A stretch of 64,000 nucleotides of DNA, taken from contig NZ_OMKW01000002.1 of the NCBI RefSeq assembly GCF_900302495.1, positions 124,001 to 188,000 on the forward strand, read 5' to 3'. This document shows, one piece after another, positions 28,404 to 37,714 of this stretch. Source of the DNA: Pontivivens insulae. Its GTDB lineage: Bacteria; Pseudomonadota; Alphaproteobacteria; Rhodobacterales; Rhodobacteraceae. The position numbers and the translations under genes are program-made. Under the pieces are notes generated by a model. It saw only the letters and a list, made by a program, of their open reading frames with translations. It was not told where the DNA came from and made no database searches. Numbering within the stretch: position 1 is the first letter of the stretch; the number at the start of each line of letters is the position of its first letter.

Positions 28404-28440
28404 ATTTCTTCTTGGTTAAAATATCCCCGCCGGAGGCAGC
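28404..28440 (-). repeat. Repeat family A, copy 2
   Basis: Minus-strand orientation: GCTGCCTCCGGCGGGGATAT then TTTAACCAAGAAGAAAT, 5 bp after the stop of the DUF815 gene at 28446. Together with copy 1 it makes an inverted pair within the 175-bp gap. Confidence 0.85.
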
Positions 28441-28445
28441 TTCGT

Positions 28446-29273
28446 TCAATCCAGCGCGACGCCCCGGCGTCCGGCGAGGTCCGTGACATATTGCCAGGCT
28501 ACGCGCCCCGAACGGGCGCCCCGCGTGGCCTGCCATTCCACCGCTTCGGCGCGCAATGTCTCGTCATCAATCGAGATGCCATAGCGGTCGCAATAGCCGC
28601 GGATCATCGCGAGATAGTCGTCTTGGTCGCAGGGGTGGAAGCCAAGCCACAGGCCAAAGCGGTCGGACAGGCTGACCTTTTCTTCTACGGCTTCACCGGG
28701 ATTGATGGCGGCCGAACGCTCATTTTCGATCATGTCGCGTGGCATTAAGTGCCGGCGGTTCGAGGTGGCGTAGAAGATGACGTTTTCCGGACGCCCTTCG
28801 ATGCCGCCATCCAGCACGGCCTTGAGCGATTTGTAATGTGCGTCGTCATGGCTGAAGCTGAGATCGTCGCAAAAGAGGATGAAGCGACGATCAGAGCCGC
28901 GCAGCTGGTTCAGCAGTCGTGCGATGGAGGGCAGATCTTCGCGGTGGATCTCCACAAGGACCGTTCCGCTTCCGGCCTCGGCATGGGCTGCTTTGACGAG
29001 GCTGGATTTCCCCATCCCGCGCGCGCCCCATAGCAGCACGTTGTTGGCGGGATGTCCTGCTGCGAATTGAGCGGTGTTGGCGACCAATGTGTCACGGGCA
29101 CGCCCAACGCCGATTAAAAGCTCCAGCGGCACACGATCAACTTTTTCCACGGGGGCGAGATGATCCGGCTCCGTGTGCCAGACATAGGCGTCCACGCTCC
29201 AATCCGGGGCAGGGGCAGGTGGCGGGCTGAGCCGTTCCAATGCTGCGGCAATGCGCTCTAGCGGGTCGCTCAA
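28446..29273 (-). CDS. DUF815-family AAA-like ATPase
   Basis: 275 residues from a TTG start (29273) that overlaps the tatC stop (TTGA), so it is translationally coupled to tatC. Walker A is LLWGARGMGKSSLVKAA, Walker B is FILFCDDLSF, and sensor-like YATSNRRHLMPRDM follows. The fold is that of DUF815 ATPases of unknown role. Being the last gene of the tat operon, it may act in envelope or export functions (inference). Confidence 0.85.
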   Translation of the reverse strand: MSDPLERIAAALERLSPPPAPAPDWSVDAYVWHTEPDHLAPVEKVDRVPLELLIGVGRARDTLVANTAQFAAGHPANNVLLWGARGMGKSSLVKAAHAEAGSGTVLVEIHREDLPSIARLLNQLRGSDRRFILFCDDLSFSHDDAHYKSLKAVLDGGIEGRPENVIFYATSNRRHLMPRDMIENERSAAINPGEAVEEKVSLSDRFGLWLGFHPCDQDDYLAMIRGYCDRYGISIDDETLRAEAVEWQATRGARSGRVAWQYVTDLAGRRGVALD

Positions 29274-30148
29274 TAGCCTGCCTCGGCTTCCTCGCGCGCC
29301 CGCTTGCGCTCCACACCCATCACGAGCCAGATCGAAATCTCGTAGAGCATGTAAACGACCGTAAAGAGAATGAGCTGCGTGATCACGTCTGGAGGGGTCA
29401 CGAGGGCCGCAACGACGAGAATACCGACAACGGCATATTTGCGAACGGAGCGGAGACCTTCGGAGCTGACCAGACCTGCGATCCCCATAAGGGTCAAGAG
29501 CACTGGCAGCTGGAAACAGATGCCAAAGGCGAAGATGAACTTGAGGCTAAGGTCGAGCGTTTCGCGGACCGAGCCCAGGAACACGGTCGTAATCTCACTT
29601 TCTGCCGGTGCGCCCGGCAGCAGGCCTTCACCTGAAACGCCGGTCAGTGGCGCATCGAGGGCGACCTGTGGCGCGATGCCGATCAGCGTACCGATCATCG
29701 GAATGATGTCGGAGAAACTGATGAAGAAGGCCATGGCCAGCGGGGTGACGACGAAATGTGCGAAGGCAGCGCCGGCAATGAAGAGCAGAGGAGACGCTAT
29801 GATGAACGGCAGGAAGGCGCCGCGCTCGTTCTTGTAAAGGCCCGGTGCAATGAAGCGCCACATTTGATGCGCAATCACCGGGAACGCCACGGCAAGACCT
29901 GTGAGCAGCGAGATCCGGAAGAGCATGAAGAACTTTTCCTGCGGAGCGGTGAAGATCAGCCGCGGCTCCTCCCCCCGTGCACGCAGAACGTCCGCGATCG
30001 GCGCGAACAGAAATTCGAGCACCGCTTCGGCAAAATAGAACGTCACGACGATGCCAATCACCAGTGCAAGCACGGATCGGATCAGGCGCGTGCGCAGTTC
30101 CTTGAGATGCTCGATGAGCGGCATCGCGCTGTCTTCGGGGGTGCTCAT
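29270..30148 (-). CDS. tatC: Sec-independent translocase subunit TatC
   Basis: 292 residues with six membrane helices and the TatC core (LIEHLKELRTRLIRSVLAL and the FRISLLTGLAVAFPVIAHQMWRF region). It recognises twin-arginine signals with TatB. Spaced 8 bp after tatB. Nearby probable Tat substrates include the MBL-fold hydrolase and the pseudoazurin. Confidence 0.96.
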   Translation of the reverse strand: MSTPEDSAMPLIEHLKELRTRLIRSVLALVIGIVVTFYFAEAVLEFLFAPIADVLRARGEEPRLIFTAPQEKFFMLFRISLLTGLAVAFPVIAHQMWRFIAPGLYKNERGAFLPFIIASPLLFIAGAAFAHFVVTPLAMAFFISFSDIIPMIGTLIGIAPQVALDAPLTGVSGEGLLPGAPAESEITTVFLGSVRETLDLSLKFIFAFGICFQLPVLLTLMGIAGLVSSEGLRSVRKYAVVGILVVAALVTPPDVITQLILFTVVYMLYEISIWLVMGVERKRAREEAEAGY

Positions 30149-30156
30149 GGTCTGCG

Positions 30157-30609
30157 TCAGTCTTTTCTGTCAGGGGACGCCTCGGCCGCGGCAGGCTCTG
30201 CGCTATCCTCGAAATGAGGAACTTCTGCCTGAGCGGCGGCGCGCTGTGCCGCGGCGGCCTGTTCGGCCTGTACGGTCTCGGCCCGTTTCTGCGATGCCTC
30301 CTCAGACATCGGATCGAAATCCTCCATCACCGTCTTGGCATAGTTCCGGGCGGATTTCGTGGCCTGACCCAGCGGGTCAGTAGCCGTTTTGAGGCCGGTT
30401 TTGACGCCGTCCAGCGAAGCCTTCACTTCGGACAGTTCACTGTCGCGCGCGGCCTGGTTCATGGCGTTCTGGAACTGCCGGGCCATGCCCTTGGCCTGCC
30501 CGACATATTTTCCGACAGCGCGGAACATTTTGGGCAGGTCATTTGGGCCGACCACGATCAGCGCGACGATTCCGACGATCGCCATCTCCCAGAAGCCAAT
30601 GTCGAACAT
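30157..30609 (-). CDS. tatB: Twin-arginine translocase subunit TatB
   Basis: 150 residues. A single N-terminal helix (FDIGFWEMAIVGIVALIVVG) and the PNDLPKMFRAVGK hinge are followed by a long charged amphipathic helix and an Ala/Glu-rich tail. Located 4 bp after tatA. Confidence 0.95.
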   Translation of the reverse strand: MFDIGFWEMAIVGIVALIVVGPNDLPKMFRAVGKYVGQAKGMARQFQNAMNQAARDSELSEVKASLDGVKTGLKTATDPLGQATKSARNYAKTVMEDFDPMSEEASQKRAETVQAEQAAAAQRAAAQAEVPHFEDSAEPAAAEASPDRKD

Positions 30610-30613
30610 GGGC

Positions 30614-30847
30614 TTAGCCGTTCGAGCGGTTTTCGGCGGTCTCGTTCACATCCGCGCGCACCTCATCTGCGGCGTGCGGCAGGTTTTCCTGCTTGGATTC
30701 CTCAGCACCTTCGGCCATGCCGCGCTTGAAGGACGTGATGCCTTTGCCGACATCGCCCATCAGCTGCGAGATCTTGCCGCGGCCAAAGAGTACGAGCACC
30801 ACAACGGCGATGACCAGAAAGCCCATAGGGCCGATATTGTTGAGCAT
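30614..30847 (-). CDS. tatA: Twin-arginine translocase subunit TatA
   Basis: 77 residues. N-terminal helix MLNNIGPMGFLVIAVVVLVL followed by the FGRGKISQLMGDVGKGI hinge, as in TatA pore-forming subunits. First gene of the tatABC-DUF815 unit; the promoter is expected in the 157-bp gap downstream of the NlpD-like gene. Confidence 0.95.
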   Translation of the reverse strand: MLNNIGPMGFLVIAVVVLVLFGRGKISQLMGDVGKGITSFKRGMAEGAEESKQENLPHAADEVRADVNETAENRSNG

Positions 30848-30939
30848 TTTGCCCTCCTGAAAACGCTAAGCCTGCCGGGTTGGGCCCCGATCCTATCCGT
30901 TGAGACCATATGTATTAAGTTTGGGGGGCACGTTCAAAC

Positions 30940-30966
30940 CCCAATCGCCCGGATGTGGCGATTGGG
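30940..30966 (-). terminator. Hairpin 3' of the NlpD-like gene
   Basis: Perfect 10-bp stem CCCAATCGCC / GGCGATTGGG with a 7-nt loop, about 40 bp past the minus-strand stop at 31005. No U-tract, so termination may be factor-dependent. Confidence 0.6.
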
Positions 30967-31004
30967 TAGATGTTTCTGACCCCGAACAGATAGGGAAATC
31001 TGCC

Positions 31005-32276
31005 TTACAAGAATTGCTCGGGGTCGGTGTGCTGCATTCCGCGGCGGACCTGGAAGTGTACGGACGGGGTCGAGCAGCTGGCCGAGTCAGGCGAGGTGCA
31101 GCTGGCCACGGTGCCAAGGGATTGACCGCGCGTGACGCGATCCCCACGCGAGACCGACACATTCTCGATCCGCCCATAGATCGTGACGAGGTTGTCCGGG
31201 TGGCGCACCATGACAATCGTTCCCAACTCTCCGATAGAGCGGGAGACCGTCACGACCTCACCATCACCCGCCGCGCTGACAGGCGTTCCGACGGAGGCGC
31301 CGATGTCGATGCCCTCGTTGCGGTTCGGACCGTTGGCAGGCGTATAACCGCGTACGATGGGGCCGTTCACCGGGCGGGAAAAACGCGCGTCGCTTACCAC
31401 CGTGTTGGAACCGAATTGGTCGAGTGCCGGGCTGGCCGGTGTTTCTTCAACCACTGCGATATCCTCTGGCAGCGGCTCGGCTGCCGAAGGCGGCGGTGTA
31501 ATGGCTTGTGTCTGACCCGGGACGGCCGGGATTTCTGCCGCCGGGGGCGTGACATCGACGACAGTCGGGCGCGCGACCAGCGCCGCTGTCGTGGCCTGAA
31601 CGCCGACAGGGATTTGCAGGGTCTGACCGGGTACGACCGTGAAGTCGGCCCCGATATTGTTCCACTCCGCGATCACCGTCACGGGCGTATTATAAAGGCG
31701 CGCAATCGAGAAGAGCGTCTCGCCGGATGTCACGGTATGGCGGATCGGTGCGGCGGCGCTGGACGTGGCGGCTGGCGGTGTCGCCGGAAGAGGTGTCGCG
31801 GTCGCGCTTGGGGCCAGCGTTCCGGTTTCGACCGGTGCCGCGCGGTCAATCGCTGCGGCGGCCAGTTCCAGACTGAACCCGGTTTCAGATGCTGCGGGCT
31901 GGCTGGTGCCGACATTGGCATAGCGGTCCGCGCGCGGCGGCAGCACGATTTCAGTGCCCGGCGCAGGCTCGAACCCGAAGGTGAACCCGTTATAGCTGGC
32001 AAGCTCTGCCGTCGGCACGCCCACACGCGCCGCAACGGTGTCGAGCGTGTCACCCTCGCGCACGATGGCTGCGCGATATCCGCCCCGATCCACAATGCCC
32101 GCCGCGTTGACAGCTGGCGTTGCTACGGCGACCGCCGGTTGCGGTGCCGCGGTCACGCCATCCGGGTTGGAGCCGCGAAACACCACGGGGGCGGAGGTGT
32201 CGCTGGTTGTCACGCAACCGCTCAGCAGGGCGGCGCTGCCCAGCAGAAGGATGCGGGATAGGGGGGAAACGGTCAT
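31005..32276 (-). CDS. nlpD: NlpD-like lipoprotein with two LysM domains and a degenerate LytM domain
   Basis: 423 residues. A lipobox, LLSGC (Cys21), ends the signal peptide. LysM domains at about 67-113 and 179-223 bind peptidoglycan. A LytM/M23 domain spans about 315-415, but its catalytic set is broken: Asn320 replaces the first His (NEGIDIGA), and a Tyr/Arg pair (TIYGRIEN) replaces the HxH segment. As in E. coli NlpD and EnvC, it probably activates amidases rather than cutting peptides. Two cysteines (C393, C401) sit in an extra loop. Third gene of a surE-pcm-nlpD unit. Confidence 0.85.
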   Translation of the reverse strand: MTVSPLSRILLLGSAALLSGCVTTSDTSAPVVFRGSNPDGVTAAPQPAVAVATPAVNAAGIVDRGGYRAAIVREGDTLDTVAARVGVPTAELASYNGFTFGFEPAPGTEIVLPPRADRYANVGTSQPAASETGFSLELAAAAIDRAAPVETGTLAPSATATPLPATPPAATSSAAAPIRHTVTSGETLFSIARLYNTPVTVIAEWNNIGADFTVVPGQTLQIPVGVQATTAALVARPTVVDVTPPAAEIPAVPGQTQAITPPPSAAEPLPEDIAVVEETPASPALDQFGSNTVVSDARFSRPVNGPIVRGYTPANGPNRNEGIDIGASVGTPVSAAGDGEVVTVSRSIGELGTIVMVRHPDNLVTIYGRIENVSVSRGDRVTRGQSLGTVASCTSPDSASCSTPSVHFQVRRGMQHTDPEQFL

Positions 32277-32333
32277 CTTGAAGCACTCACCTTGCGTCTG
32301 CTCAATTGCGTATGGCCTGCCAGTCTTGTGGGT

Positions 32334-32999
32334 CTATCCGTCCGGTAGATCCTCTGCGATCCCTTCGAGGAGGGGCACAAAGCGGACGTCGCCCAACTCA
32401 GTATACTCCAGACCCTCCGGTGTTTTCACCACCTTTATCATTTGTTGCACCGTATCGCTTTGTCCTACGGGGATGACCATGATCCCACCGTCCCGCAATT
32501 GGTCGAGCAGGAAGGCGGGCACATCCTCGGCTGCGGCTGTGACAATGATGCGGTCGAACGGCGCCTGTTCGGGCAGCCCGGCAGTGCCGTCGCCGCTGAT
32601 CACCGTCACATTGGATGCGCCGAGGTCGGCCAGGGCGGCGCGCGCCTGCCGCGCCAACGGACGATGGCGTTCAATTGTATAGACCCTGCGGGCAAGGTGG
32701 CTGAGCACACCCGCCTGATAGCCGGAGCCCGCGCCGATTTCGAGCACTTTGCACCGGTTGGTGACTTCGAGGGCCTGGGTCATCAACCCTACGACGGAGG
32801 GCTGGCTGATCGTCTGTCCGCACGAGATTGGCAGGGCGATATCCTCAAGCGCGCGCGCGCGAAACAGCCCATCCACAAAGCGGTCCCGCGGGGTCGCTTC
32901 CAGCGCGTCAAGCACTGCTTTTTCCCGCACACCTGCCTGCTGAAGCGTGAAGATGAAGGCCCAGCGCGCCTCCTCCTGTGGGATCGCAGCCTCGCTCAT
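32334..32999 (-). CDS. pcm: Protein-L-isoaspartate O-methyltransferase
   Basis: 221 residues with SAM motif CKVLEIGAGSGYQAGVLSHL and the PCMT post-motif VYTIERHRPLARQA. It repairs isoaspartyl damage in proteins. Its ATG overlaps the surE stop (ATGA). Confidence 0.93.
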   Translation of the reverse strand: MSEAAIPQEEARWAFIFTLQQAGVREKAVLDALEATPRDRFVDGLFRARALEDIALPISCGQTISQPSVVGLMTQALEVTNRCKVLEIGAGSGYQAGVLSHLARRVYTIERHRPLARQARAALADLGASNVTVISGDGTAGLPEQAPFDRIIVTAAAEDVPAFLLDQLRDGGIMVIPVGQSDTVQQMIKVVKTPEGLEYTELGDVRFVPLLEGIAEDLPDG

Positions 33000-33787
33000 T
33001 TCGCGAGCACTTCGCCCAGGCCAGAGATCAGGTCGCGTGCTGTCAGATCGGCGCGCAACGGTGTTACGGTTATCTGACCTTCCGACGCTTCGCGGGCGTC
33101 TGTGCCAGGGGCACAGGTCGCGTTGCCCATCCCATGTTTGATCCAGAGGTAGCGTCGTCCGTTCGGCGCGACATGGGGTTCGAGGCCAAAGGGCGAGCCA
33201 CCGCGCTCACCCTGGGCAGTTGCCTTCACGCCCTTCACGTCTGCTGCGGGCACGGGGGGGAAGTTAACGTTGTAAAAGACGCCATAGCGCCCGTCTTCCT
33301 CCCACGTTGCGCCATTGATCAGTTTTCGCAGGATATCGGGGCCGTGGACGCGGGCGGCTTCGAACGGATCAGCCTCCGCGTTGTTGCCGGGGCCGTAGTA
33401 TTGCGACATTGCAACCGTACGGAACTTGTGCAGTGCCGCCTCCATCGAGCCACCAATTGTGCCGGAATAGAGCGTGTCTTCGGCCACGTTGTGGCCGCGG
33501 TTCACGCCGGACAGGACCAGATCGGGGGGTGTCTCTTTCATGATGTCGAGCAGACCGGCCATCGCGCAATCCGCAGGGGAGCCTTCGACCGCGAAGCGTC
33601 TGGGCCCCATCTGCTCCACGCGCATGGGCCGGACATAGCTGATGCAGTGACCGACGCCGGATTGCTCAAAGGCAGGCGCCACGACCCAGACCTCCCCATC
33701 GGGTCCAGCAACCTGGGCTGCGATCTCCTCAGCCACTTCCAGCCCGGGGGCGGTAATGCCATCGTCATTGGTGATGAGAATGCGCAT
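32996..33787 (-). CDS. surE: 5'/3'-nucleotidase SurE
   Basis: 263 residues beginning MRILITNDDGITAPGL, with the metal-site DD and the SGVNRGHNVAEDTLYSGTIG motif of SurE. Dephosphorylates nucleoside monophosphates. First gene of the conserved surE-pcm-nlpD block. Confidence 0.95.
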   Translation of the reverse strand: MRILITNDDGITAPGLEVAEEIAAQVAGPDGEVWVVAPAFEQSGVGHCISYVRPMRVEQMGPRRFAVEGSPADCAMAGLLDIMKETPPDLVLSGVNRGHNVAEDTLYSGTIGGSMEAALHKFRTVAMSQYYGPGNNAEADPFEAARVHGPDILRKLINGATWEEDGRYGVFYNVNFPPVPAADVKGVKATAQGERGGSPFGLEPHVAPNGRRYLWIKHGMGNATCAPGTDAREASEGQITVTPLRADLTARDLISGLGEVLAK

Positions 33788-33885
33788 GGGACCCCTCCTG
33801 AACCGCGTTGCAGAAGGGATAGGCGTGGTGGCTTGTAGCGTCCAGCCGCTTTGCGATTTTCAGCGCGTGGCGTGGCCTGAACGCC

Positions 33886-34590
33886 TCAGACGCGTCGCGA
33901 AAGCCAGAGTTGCGCCAGGAGGATCACGACGCCGATACCGCCCAGAGCCACCATGCCCCAACTCGTGCCCCAGTTTGCGACCATGATGCCGATCGTGGCC
34001 CAGATGGCGGCTGCGCCATAGCCGGGCGACCAGCCGAGCGCACGCAGCTGGGCGACAATGAAGGCGAGGGCAAGGGCGAGGATGATATAGCCCCATACGA
34101 CCTCACCAAACCCGATGCCGTAGCCCGCACCCAAAAGGCCCAGCGACACCCAGCTTGCGGCACTCAGCCAGCCCGCATAGAGGCCCAGCGGCACGGATCC
34201 GATCCAGCCGGGAAGGGCGGCTGATCCACGATAAAGCGCGGCGAGGGCCGAGATCAGCATCGCCCAGATCAGGATCGTCGCCCAGATCGGAGAGGTCTCT
34301 GCCACCATCAGCCAGAACGTCCCGATCCCCAGCGACAGGATCAGCGGCCAGCGCGCGCGATCCCAGCCCTCATCATCGCGCCGGGCAATCACCCCAAACC
34401 CGGCATGGGCTATCAGCGCCAGATAGATCAAACCCCAGATCGCGAAAGCATATCCGGCGGGTTGGATGGGCGGGTTTTGCTGCGGATTGGGATAGAGCGA
34501 GGGATCAAACCCATTGAAGTCGCTCCAGAACGGCGCAGCCGCGAAGGTGATGGACGTCACAAGGACAAGAAGGGCTTTTAGCGTCTGCAT
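33886..34590 (-). CDS. TspO/tryptophan-rich sensory protein-like membrane protein
   Basis: 234 residues with about seven hydrophobic segments, rich in Trp. PAGYAFAIWGLIYLAL is the typical signature of the tryptophan-rich sensory protein family; the extra helices distinguish it from the five-helix TspO core. Family members bind porphyrins or act as stress sensors. Role here unknown. Confidence 0.65.
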   Translation of the reverse strand: MQTLKALLVLVTSITFAAAPFWSDFNGFDPSLYPNPQQNPPIQPAGYAFAIWGLIYLALIAHAGFGVIARRDDEGWDRARWPLILSLGIGTFWLMVAETSPIWATILIWAMLISALAALYRGSAALPGWIGSVPLGLYAGWLSAASWVSLGLLGAGYGIGFGEVVWGYIILALALAFIVAQLRALGWSPGYGAAAIWATIGIMVANWGTSWGMVALGGIGVVILLAQLWLSRRV

Positions 34591-34644
34591 TTTGTCGGTC
34601 CTCTCCCCCGGCCAACGGTGCCGGGGCGCTGTGCGAACAATGCC

Positions 34645-35124
34645 TCATACCGGCGAGGGTTCCCGCACGATCCGCGTGTGAAAGCAATTATTCGATGCGG
34701 AGCGAACGTCAACGAATGCAATTTCCTTGTCCTTGAAGATCTCCTGCGCAGCGGTCGGGATGGTCGGGGTCGGGACGATCCTGCCTGTCCCGTACCGGAT
34801 CCGCTCGTCCGCCGTGTAGCCCTTGATCAGATAGGTTTCGGAGTTCAGGGAGGCTGGGATCGCCGTCTTTGTTCTCGGGGCCTCACAGACTTCTGCGCAC
34901 AGGAAAATCGGCCCGACCTCCGCAAATGGCTGATCAGAGGTGAAGGGGCGGTAACTGATGGTCAGATAGTCCTGTCCCTGTGGGACCGGGGACAGGCAGT
35001 GGCGGCAAGGTTGGCTGATCCCGTCTGCGACCCGCCGCTCTGGTGCGTTGCCCCAGAAGTCGGGGCCACCAGCCTGAAGCGCGCGGACGGTTTCTGTCGG
35101 AAGGGAGGTGAAATGGATCGGCAT
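34645..35124 (-). CDS. DUF1203-family protein
   Basis: 159 residues from ATG 35124. Contains DISQPCRHCL-like text (CRHCL), SYRPF and a late FLCAEVCEAP region, all typical of DUF1203. The cysteine pairs suggest metal binding, but the function is unknown. Divergent from the pseudoazurin gene. Confidence 0.8.
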   Translation of the reverse strand: MPIHFTSLPTETVRALQAGGPDFWGNAPERRVADGISQPCRHCLSPVPQGQDYLTISYRPFTSDQPFAEVGPIFLCAEVCEAPRTKTAIPASLNSETYLIKGYTADERIRYGTGRIVPTPTIPTAAQEIFKDKEIAFVDVRSASNNCFHTRIVREPSPV

Positions 35125-35321
35125 CGTCGGTCTCCTTTGGTTGTGATGCCGTAATTCTGCCGGTGCGTCGGCGGGCGCGCGACCCGGATCCTGCGCTCTG
35201 CAAGTATGTCGCGCGGCAGACCGACGCGAGGGCGGTTTTCCTGTCGCAAAGGCAGTCCATCTAGCGGGCAACAACCACAACGCGCCGGTTTTCGGCGCGA
35301 GACGCGAGAGAGGAGAAGCTT

Positions 35322-35819
35322 ATGTCTTTGAACATGAACCGCCGCACCCTGATCGGCTCCGCAACGGCACTGATGCTGGCGCGCCCGACATTTGCAGATG
35401 GACATTCAGCAGTCCACGAAGTCGCGATGCTCAACCGCGATCCCGATGATCCACGCCGTCGCATGGTATTCGGCCCGACGATCCTGGAAGTGAAGCCGGG
35501 AGATACAATTAAGTGGCTGGCAACTGACCGTGGGCACAATGCGGCCTCAACGGACGGGATGATCCCCGAAGGTGCGGAGGCCTGGAATGGCCGCATCAAC
35601 GAGGAGATTGAGGTCACATTGAACGTGCCCGGTGTCTATGGCTATCACTGCACCCCGCACCAGACGCAGGGCATGGTCGGTCTGATCGTCTGCCGTGCCG
35701 AAGTTGGCGATGTGCCGGAAAATCTGGAGGCGGCGAAGGAGGTGCGCCAGCGCGGACGCGCGGCGCAGGCCTGGGAGCAGATTTGGGAAGATGCGGAGGC
35801 TATGGGCCTGCTGAGCTAG
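35322..35819 (+). CDS. Pseudoazurin-like cupredoxin, exported
   Basis: 165 residues. A twin-arginine-like signal (NRRTLIGSATALML) leads to a mature cupredoxin. The type 1 copper ligands are all present: His72 (RGHNAAS), Cys110 and His113 (YHCTPH) and Met118 (GMVG). It likely shuttles electrons to denitrification or other periplasmic reductases, though no such gene lies next to it. Confidence 0.88.
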   Translation: MSLNMNRRTLIGSATALMLARPTFADGHSAVHEVAMLNRDPDDPRRRMVFGPTILEVKPGDTIKWLATDRGHNAASTDGMIPEGAEAWNGRINEEIEVTLNVPGVYGYHCTPHQTQGMVGLIVCRAEVGDVPENLEAAKEVRQRGRAAQAWEQIWEDAEAMGLLS

Positions 35820-35840
35820 TCACGCGGACGCTGATCGTGC

Positions 35841-35875
35841 CTGCCTCCGGCGGGGATATTTTTCGGAAGTGAAAC
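35841..35875 (+). repeat. Repeat family A, copy 3
   Basis: CTGCCTCCGGCGGGGATATT then TTTCGGAAGTGAAA, 21 bp after the pseudoazurin stop and in the same direction. The 3' half is diverged relative to the other copies. Confidence 0.75.
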
Positions 35876-35876
35876 G

Positions 35877-35905
35877 GGGCGCGCCAAAGGATCGGCGCGC
35901 CCTTT
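35877..35905 (+). terminator. Strong hairpin between pseudoazurin and serS
   Basis: Perfect 9-bp stem GGGCGCGCC (35877-35885) / GGCGCGCCC (35894-35902), loop aaaggatc, then TTT. It can end transcription for the plus-strand gene and, as a symmetric stem, for serS on the minus strand. Confidence 0.75.
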
Positions 35906-35912
35906 GCTCGTT

Positions 35913-37205
35913 TCAGATCAGGTCGCCGTCAGCGCTGATCCGGGTTTTTCCGCGCAGCCACGGATGGATCGCCTCTGGCAGCAGCACGGATCCGTCGGCC
36001 TGTTGTCCGTTTTCAAGAACGGCGATCAGGCAGCGTCCGACTGCAAGGCCGGAGCCGTTGAGCGTGTGCACAAACTCTGGCTTTCCGCCGCCTTCGGGGC
36101 GGAAACGGGCATTCATGCGACGCGCCTGAAAGTCGCCGCAGACCGAGCAGGACGAAATTTCGCGATAGGTGTCCTGGCCGGGCAACCAGACCTCGATATC
36201 GTGCGTGCGCCGTGCGCCAAAGCCCATATCGCCGGTGCACAGCACCATCGTACGGTAGGCAAGGCCAAGCCGGTCGAGGATGCCTTCCGCACAAGCCGTC
36301 ATCCGATCAAGCTCTGCCCGGCTGTCCTCTGGCTTTGTGACAGAGACCATCTCCACCTTTTCGAATTGGTGCTGGCGCAGCATGCCGGCGGTGTCGCGGC
36401 CTGCACTACCCGCTTCGGATCGGAAGCAGAGCGTGTGCGCAGCATAGCGGCGGGGCAGGTAGCTTTCGTCGATGATCGTGTCAGACACGATATTGGTCAG
36501 CGTCACCTCGGCTGTCGGGATCAGCCACCATCCATTGGTGGTCTGATAGCTGTCCTCGGCAAATTTTGGCAATTGGCCGGTGCCCAACATTGCCTCATCG
36601 CGCACCAAAACAGGTGTGTTCGTCTCGGCCAGCCCGTTTTGTTCGACATGCGTGTCGAGCATGAACTGGGCCAGGGCACGGTGGACGCGGGCAACGGCGC
36701 CGGACATGACGACGAACCGGCTGCCCGACAGCTTCGCAGCCGTCTCGAAATCCAGGCCGGGTTTCACGGCGGGGATGTCATAATGCTCCAACGGCTTGAA
36801 GTCGAAGCTTGGCGGGGTGCCGCGGCGATGCAGTTCGACATTGTCGGCTTCGTCCGCGCCTTCGGGCACATCCTCGTACGGGACGTTCGGGATGCCCATC
36901 AACTGTCCGTTCAGCTCTTCTTCAAGTTGCTTGGCATCGGCTTCCAACTGCGCGATTTCAGCCTTTTTCTCGGCCACGAGGGCGCGAAGGCGTTCGAACT
37001 CCGCCTCGTCGCCGCGACCCTTGGCCGCGCCAACCTCTTTCGAGGCGCGATTGCGCTCTGCCAAAGCAGCCTCGGCCTGCGTGATTGCGGCCCGGCGCTT
37101 TTCATCAATGGCCAGGAGGCCTTCGGACATGGAGGACACCCCGCGCGTCGCAAGTGCGGCGTCGAACCCGGCGGGGTTCTGGCGGATCAGCTTGATGTCA
37201 TGCAT
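35913..37205 (-). CDS. serS: Seryl-tRNA synthetase
   Basis: 430 residues from ATG 37205, with GGAGG 8 nt upstream. The N-terminal coiled-coil arm (about 30-110) and the class II core with [29 protein letters not shown] and the motif 3 segment are present. Charges tRNA-Ser with serine. It lies convergent to the pseudoazurin gene. Confidence 0.96.
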   Translation of the reverse strand: MHDIKLIRQNPAGFDAALATRGVSSMSEGLLAIDEKRRAAITQAEAALAERNRASKEVGAAKGRGDEAEFERLRALVAEKKAEIAQLEADAKQLEEELNGQLMGIPNVPYEDVPEGADEADNVELHRRGTPPSFDFKPLEHYDIPAVKPGLDFETAAKLSGSRFVVMSGAVARVHRALAQFMLDTHVEQNGLAETNTPVLVRDEAMLGTGQLPKFAEDSYQTTNGWWLIPTAEVTLTNIVSDTIIDESYLPRRYAAHTLCFRSEAGSAGRDTAGMLRQHQFEKVEMVSVTKPEDSRAELDRMTACAEGILDRLGLAYRTMVLCTGDMGFGARRTHDIEVWLPGQDTYREISSCSVCGDFQARRMNARFRPEGGGKPEFVHTLNGSGLAVGRCLIAVLENGQQADGSVLLPEAIHPWLRGKTRISADGDLI

Positions 37206-37381
37206 GGCTATGGCCTCCATCTGAGGGATTAAGTGAGGCGGGTTATGATGGATCGACACGCGAAGGGCAATGCGAGTTGCCGGGATGCGTGCGGTCCGGC
37301 GCTTGCATCACCTTGCGCCGCCCCACACCACGCTATAGGTATCCCCGGACTTCGCAATCCTCGTGCTCTCGGAGAGACTTC

Positions 37382-37708
37382 ATGTTCGTGACCCCAGCTT
37401 ATGCTCAGGCAGCCGGAGGCGGTGCCGCAGGTGGCCTCGCATCCTTCATTCCGATCATCTTGATCTTTGCGATCATGTATTTCCTGATGATCCGTCCGCA
37501 GCAGAAGAAAATGAAAGAGCATCGCATGATGGTCGAGGCGCTGCGACGCGGTGATGAGGTTGTGACCGCCGGTGGCCTGATCGGCAAAGTGACCAAGGTC
37601 AAAGAAGATAACGAGATCGAGGTTGATCTGGGCGATGGGCAGAAAGTGCGTGTCGTGCAATCCACGATTTCCCACGTCCGTTCGAAGACCGAACCCGTCA
37701 AGGACTGA
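37382..37708 (+). CDS. yajC: Sec translocon accessory protein YajC
   Basis: 108 residues with one N-terminal helix (FIPIILIFAIMYFLMI) followed by RPQQKKMKEH and the GDEVVTAGGLIGKV domain. Associates with SecDF. First of yajC-secD-secF. Confidence 0.95.
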   Translation: MFVTPAYAQAAGGGAAGGLASFIPIILIFAIMYFLMIRPQQKKMKEHRMMVEALRRGDEVVTAGGLIGKVTKVKEDNEIEVDLGDGQKVRVVQSTISHVRSKTEPVKD

Positions 37709-37714
37709 TCCAAC

